From the NCBI GenBank assembly GCA_035561315.1, contig DATMXR010000138.1:1-7172 (forward strand): a DNA stretch of 7,172 bases. Direction: 5' to 3'. Every line of letters starts with the position of its first letter. The stretch's first letter is position 1. The notes under the pieces were generated by a model that saw only the letters and a program-made list of their open reading frames with translations, ran no database searches and was not told the DNA's origin. Below, piece after piece: positions 5,208-7,172 of this stretch. The translations under genes were made by a program, and so were the position numbers. The stretch is from JAEYLA01 sp035561315 (GTDB taxonomy: Bacteria > Bacillota > Clostridia > Christensenellales > CAG-138).

Positions 5208-5693
5208 CTACAGTTCTTTCTCAAGCCGCCGGAGCACGCGCCCCATGGCCTCGCGGATCTCCTCCGCCGTTTCGATATATACGTCGAGCGGCTCGCGGAA
5301 GGGATCCTGTATGTCGTATTCTTCGTCGCCCGGAAAACCGTCCACGCCCGCGGCATAACCCTTGAGCGTGTGCGCCTTGTCCCGCGCTTCGGGGCACAGG
5401 GCCTCCACCTCGTCGATATGCTGGGCTTCCATCGTGAGTATGAGGTCGGCCTTCTCCGCAAGCTCCGGCGTTAACTGCTGCGCGCGGTGGCGGCCCGGGC
5501 GGATGCCCATCTGCTCCAGCGCCATCTGCGCATGCGGGGTCATTTCGGCGCCCTCGCACGCCATGGTTCCCGCGGACACCGCCTCCAGCGTGCCCGACAA
5601 TCGTGGGTGGTCGTCTACCAGCTCCTCCATGATGGCCTCCGCCATGGGGCTTCGGCAACTGTTACCGGTGCAGACGAATAGCACGGTTTTCAA
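5208..5693 (-). CDS. ywlE: Low-molecular-weight phosphatase, YwlE-type (probable protein-arginine phosphatase)
   Basis: This is a cytoplasmic phosphatase of the low-molecular-weight protein tyrosine phosphatase fold, 161 residues. The P-loop CTGNSCRS sits at residues 8-15, with nucleophile Cys8 and phosphate-binding Arg14. The general-acid loop is QDPFREP (129-135) with Asp130. In Bacillus YwlE the residue corresponding to Ser12 is Thr11, which with its polar side chain helps select phospho-arginine, whereas eukaryotic-type tyrosine phosphatases carry Ile there. The serine and the prfA-sua5-rpiB-upp context favour YwlE, which opposes the arginine kinase McsB in ClpC/CtsR protein quality control. 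No mcsB is in this window, so substrate class remains inferred. The start is a TTG, supported by an AGGAGG site five bases before it and by the family start position (MKTVLFVCTGN). The C-terminus is rich in charged helix residues. Confidence 0.9.
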   Translation of the reverse strand: MKTVLFVCTGNSCRSPMAEAIMEELVDDHPRLSGTLEAVSAGTMACEGAEMTPHAQMALEQMGIRPGRHRAQQLTPELAEKADLILTMEAQHIDEVEALCPEARDKAHTLKGYAAGVDGFPGDEEYDIQDPFREPLDVYIETAEEIREAMGRVLRRLEKEL

Positions 5694-5698
5694 AATAT

Positions 5699-5704
5699 CC
5701 TCCT
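5699..5704 (-). promoter_or_regulatory. Ribosome binding site that fixes the TTG start of ywlE
   Basis: AGGAGG on the minus strand ends five bases before TTG (5693-5691). No ATG or GTG lies at a suitable distance, and the conserved CTGNS loop begins only eight residues in, so the TTG must be the start. Confidence 0.8.
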
Positions 5705-5709
5705 GTTCA

Positions 5710-5742
5710 TGCGGGACTGCCGCAATTGTGCGCGTACGCGCA
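5710..5742. other. Hairpin plus 14-bp perfect palindrome in the sua5-ywlE spacer
   Basis: TGCGCGTACGCGCA (5729-5742) is a perfect 14-bp palindrome. Six bases of it are followed on the minus strand by TGCGG/CCGCA (5710-5724), a 5-bp hairpin with a 5-base loop; the two are joined by a CAATTG palindrome. They sit in the 67-base gap between the sua5 stop and the ywlE ribosome binding site. No T run follows either stem, so they are not intrinsic terminators. A processing or stability role, a protein site, or chance in GC-rich DNA are all possible. Confidence 0.4.
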
Positions 5743-5760
5743 TTCCAAATAAACGATGGG

Positions 5761-6804
5761 TTATTCCGCCTGTACGGTGTGGAATCCGGCCGCGCGCAGC
5801 AGGCGGTTCATGAACGCAAGGCCCGCTTCCTCCGCGGGGACTTCCTCGCAAAGAAGCACGTCTGCATTTTTCCCTTGTTCGCGCAAAACGGAAAACAAGC
5901 TTTCGCAAAGCGATTTTGGGCGCTCTCTGTCGCCTATTATAACATACTCTTTTCCGTGATAAAAGTGCCGGGTTTGTTCCGTCGCCAAAATAACACAGGT
6001 TTTTCCCGAAAATGTATAGCTTTCATACAGCTCCAGTATGCGCCCCGCAATCCGCTCCGGCTTGCCGGTAACGACGACGACCTCCGCCTCCGGCGCGTAG
6101 TGCCTGTACTTCATGCCGGGAGAGGGCGCGTCCTCCCCCTGCCCCAGCGGCTGCAGCAGGCTTTTATGGAGCTTTACCGGGCCGATCACGGCCTCGAGCA
6201 TGCCCTTTGTGACGGCGCCCGGCCGCAGTATGACGCACGGGGAGCCGATCTTTAATACGGTGGACTCCAGGCCGTATTCACAAGGCCCGCCGTCGAGTAT
6301 GAGCGGGATAATCCCCCGCAGATCGTCGAGCACATGTTTGGCCGTCGTGGGGCTGGGCTTCCCTGAAAGGTTGGCGCTGGGCGCGGCGACCGGCACGCCC
6401 GCCGCGTGTATGAGCGCGCGCGCCGTTTTATGCTCCGGCATGCGCACGGCCACGGTATCCAGGCCCGCCGTTACGATATCCGGCACGATATCCGATTTTG
6501 TGGATACGAGCGTAAGCGGCCCCGGCCAGAACGCGTCCATCAGCCGCCGGGCGATTTCCGGCACGGTATCCCACAGCTTTCTGACGTCGTTTTTCCGGGC
6601 GACATGCAGAATAAGCGGGTTGTCCGCGGGCCTGCCTTTCGCTTCGAATATTTTTTGTACGGCCGCTTCGTCCAGCCCATTTGCGCCAAGGCCGTACACC
6701 GTTTCCGTGGGAAACGCCACAAGCCCGCCGGAGCGCAGAAGCTGCCCGCCAAGCTGCGTGCCCGCTTCCGGGTTGCCCCGGGCGTCGATAAGCGTTGTTT
6801 GCAT
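5761..6804 (-). CDS. sua5: L-threonylcarbamoyladenylate synthase, Sua5/YwlC type
   Basis: This enzyme makes threonylcarbamoyl-AMP from threonine, bicarbonate and ATP, the first step of the t6A modification at position 37 of ANN-decoding tRNAs; TsaB, TsaD and TsaE complete it. The 347-residue protein is the long two-domain form. The YrdC domain (about 5-200) has FPTETVYGLGA (31-41), the KGR motif (56-58) before PADNPL, SANLSG (143-148) and LESTV (179-183). The linker SPGMKYRHYAP (228-238) is the conserved segment that covers the active site in Sua5 proteins, followed by a Rossmann-like Sua5 domain to the end. I chose ATG 6804 because GGAGG at 6809-6813 precedes it; an in-frame ATG at 6840 would add 12 unconserved-looking residues without a good site. 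The gene follows prfA by 39 bases and matches ywlC of Bacillus in length and context. Confidence 0.95.
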   Translation of the reverse strand: MQTTLIDARGNPEAGTQLGGQLLRSGGLVAFPTETVYGLGANGLDEAAVQKIFEAKGRPADNPLILHVARKNDVRKLWDTVPEIARRLMDAFWPGPLTLVSTKSDIVPDIVTAGLDTVAVRMPEHKTARALIHAAGVPVAAPSANLSGKPSPTTAKHVLDDLRGIIPLILDGGPCEYGLESTVLKIGSPCVILRPGAVTKGMLEAVIGPVKLHKSLLQPLGQGEDAPSPGMKYRHYAPEAEVVVVTGKPERIAGRILELYESYTFSGKTCVILATEQTRHFYHGKEYVIIGDRERPKSLCESLFSVLREQGKNADVLLCEEVPAEEAGLAFMNRLLRAAGFHTVQAE

Positions 6805-6808
6805 GGTA

Positions 6809-6813
6809 CCTCC
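6809..6813 (-). promoter_or_regulatory. Ribosome binding site that decides the sua5 start
   Basis: GGAGG on the minus strand lies four bases before ATG 6804-6802. The alternative upstream ATG at 6840-6838 has only a GGAGAT far away inside the end of prfA, so the downstream ATG is the better start. Confidence 0.75.
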
Positions 6814-6843
6814 ATTTTGGGAGAATGAATAATATACCATTAA

Positions 6844-7172
6844 TTATTCATTATCTCCGGTAAGTCTCGCCGCGCGGTCGGCCAATATCAGCGCGTCGAT
6901 CATTTCATCCATATCGCCGTCCAGGAACTGCTCCAGCTTGTAGAGCGTGAGGCCGATGCGGTGATCCGTCACGCGGCCCTGCGGGAAATTGTAGGTGCGG
7001 ACGCGCTCGCTGCGGTCGCCGGAGCCGACCATGCTTTTGCGGGCGCTGGCCTGCTCCTCGTCCTGCTGGGACTGGTACATTTCGAGCAGGCGGCTTTTTA
7101 AGAGGCGCATGGCCTGCTCCTTGTTTTTTAATTGCGAGCGCTCATCCTGGCACGCGACGACAAGCCCCGTAG
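6844..7172 (-). CDS. prfA: Peptide chain release factor 1, C-terminal part (truncated by the window edge)
   Basis: RF1 recognises UAA and UAG stop codons in the ribosomal A site and triggers peptide release. The last 108 residues are visible, beginning TGLVVACQDERSQ, the segment just after the catalytic GGQ loop, which should lie about 50 bases beyond the window. Diagnostic RF1 features are VGSGDRSERVRTYNFPQGR and VTDHRIGLTLYKLE, followed by GDMDEMIDALILAD. RF2 differs in this region, so prfB is excluded. The gene ends in TAA at 6846-6844. It is the first visible gene of the minus-strand cluster; translation-related sua5 follows. The promoter is outside the window. Confidence 0.96.
   Translation of the reverse strand, partial: TGLVVACQDERSQLKNKEQAMRLLKSRLLEMYQSQQDEEQASARKSMVGSGDRSERVRTYNFPQGRVTDHRIGLTLYKLEQFLDGDMDEMIDALILADRAARLTGDNE

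Noticed and set aside
5362..6255. 297-residue plus-strand open frame across ywlE and sua5
   Set aside because: It runs antisense through two conserved genes and their spacer. Composition is serine- and arginine-rich without domains, as expected of a shadow frame.
6805..6840. Longer sua5 with 12 extra N-terminal residues from ATG 6840
   Set aside because: It has no properly spaced ribosome binding site, whereas GGAGG directly precedes ATG 6804. The shorter form matches the usual family length.
1..7172. CRISPR array, tRNA or rRNA genes, insertion sequence, or a novel multi-gene defence or biosynthetic system
   Set aside because: I see no spaced repeat series, no tRNA-like or rRNA sequence, no transposase and no cluster of unknown genes. 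Apart from the broken regulator and its operator, the window is a transporter operon and a conserved housekeeping cluster.

Overview
The window looks like chromosomal DNA of a fairly GC-rich member of the Firmicutes, probably a clostridial lineage. Three things point there: strong AGGAGG-type ribosome binding sites on almost every gene, sigma-A-like promoters with TATAAT boxes, and the minus-strand gene order prfA, sua5/ywlC, ywlE, rpiB, upp, which is the core of the prfA-upp region of Bacillus and many Clostridia. The protein-coding parts are about 60-68 % GC where I counted rows. I cannot name the genus.

Layout on the plus strand: the last codons of an unidentified gene (2-67) and a strong intrinsic terminator (89-121), then a consensus promoter (233-261) driving a three-gene ABC importer operon of the glycine betaine/proline-betaine family (299-3422). 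The operon encodes a lipoprotein substrate-binding subunit, an EAA-motif permease and an ATPase with two C-terminal CBS domains. A 9-bp perfect stem after the ATPase (3432-3466) may end the transcript.

The middle (about 3423-4040) is a low-density junction between the two operons. It holds a small XRE/Cro-type repressor gene on the minus strand (3584-3822) that an exact 11-bp tandem duplication (3733-3754) throws out of frame. Deleting one copy restores a textbook 75-residue helix-turn-helix protein. Upstream of it is a TATAAT promoter with two 15-bp operator-like sites arranged as a long inverted repeat (3848-3889). This gene is about 47 % GC, well below its neighbours, which suggests acquisition followed by inactivation or phase switching.

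The right half (4041-7172, minus strand, transcribed right to left) is a housekeeping cluster. It contains peptide release factor 1 (truncated by the window edge), the tRNA t6A enzyme Sua5/YwlC, a low-molecular-weight phosphatase of the YwlE type, ribose-5-phosphate isomerase B and uracil phosphoribosyltransferase. The spacers contain hairpins, including a terminator-like one overlapping the rpiB stop codon that could lower upp expression. A hairpin with a T run (3954-3988) closes the cluster.

I do not see a new multi-gene system here. The most notable signal is the repeat-disrupted regulator with its intact operator region.
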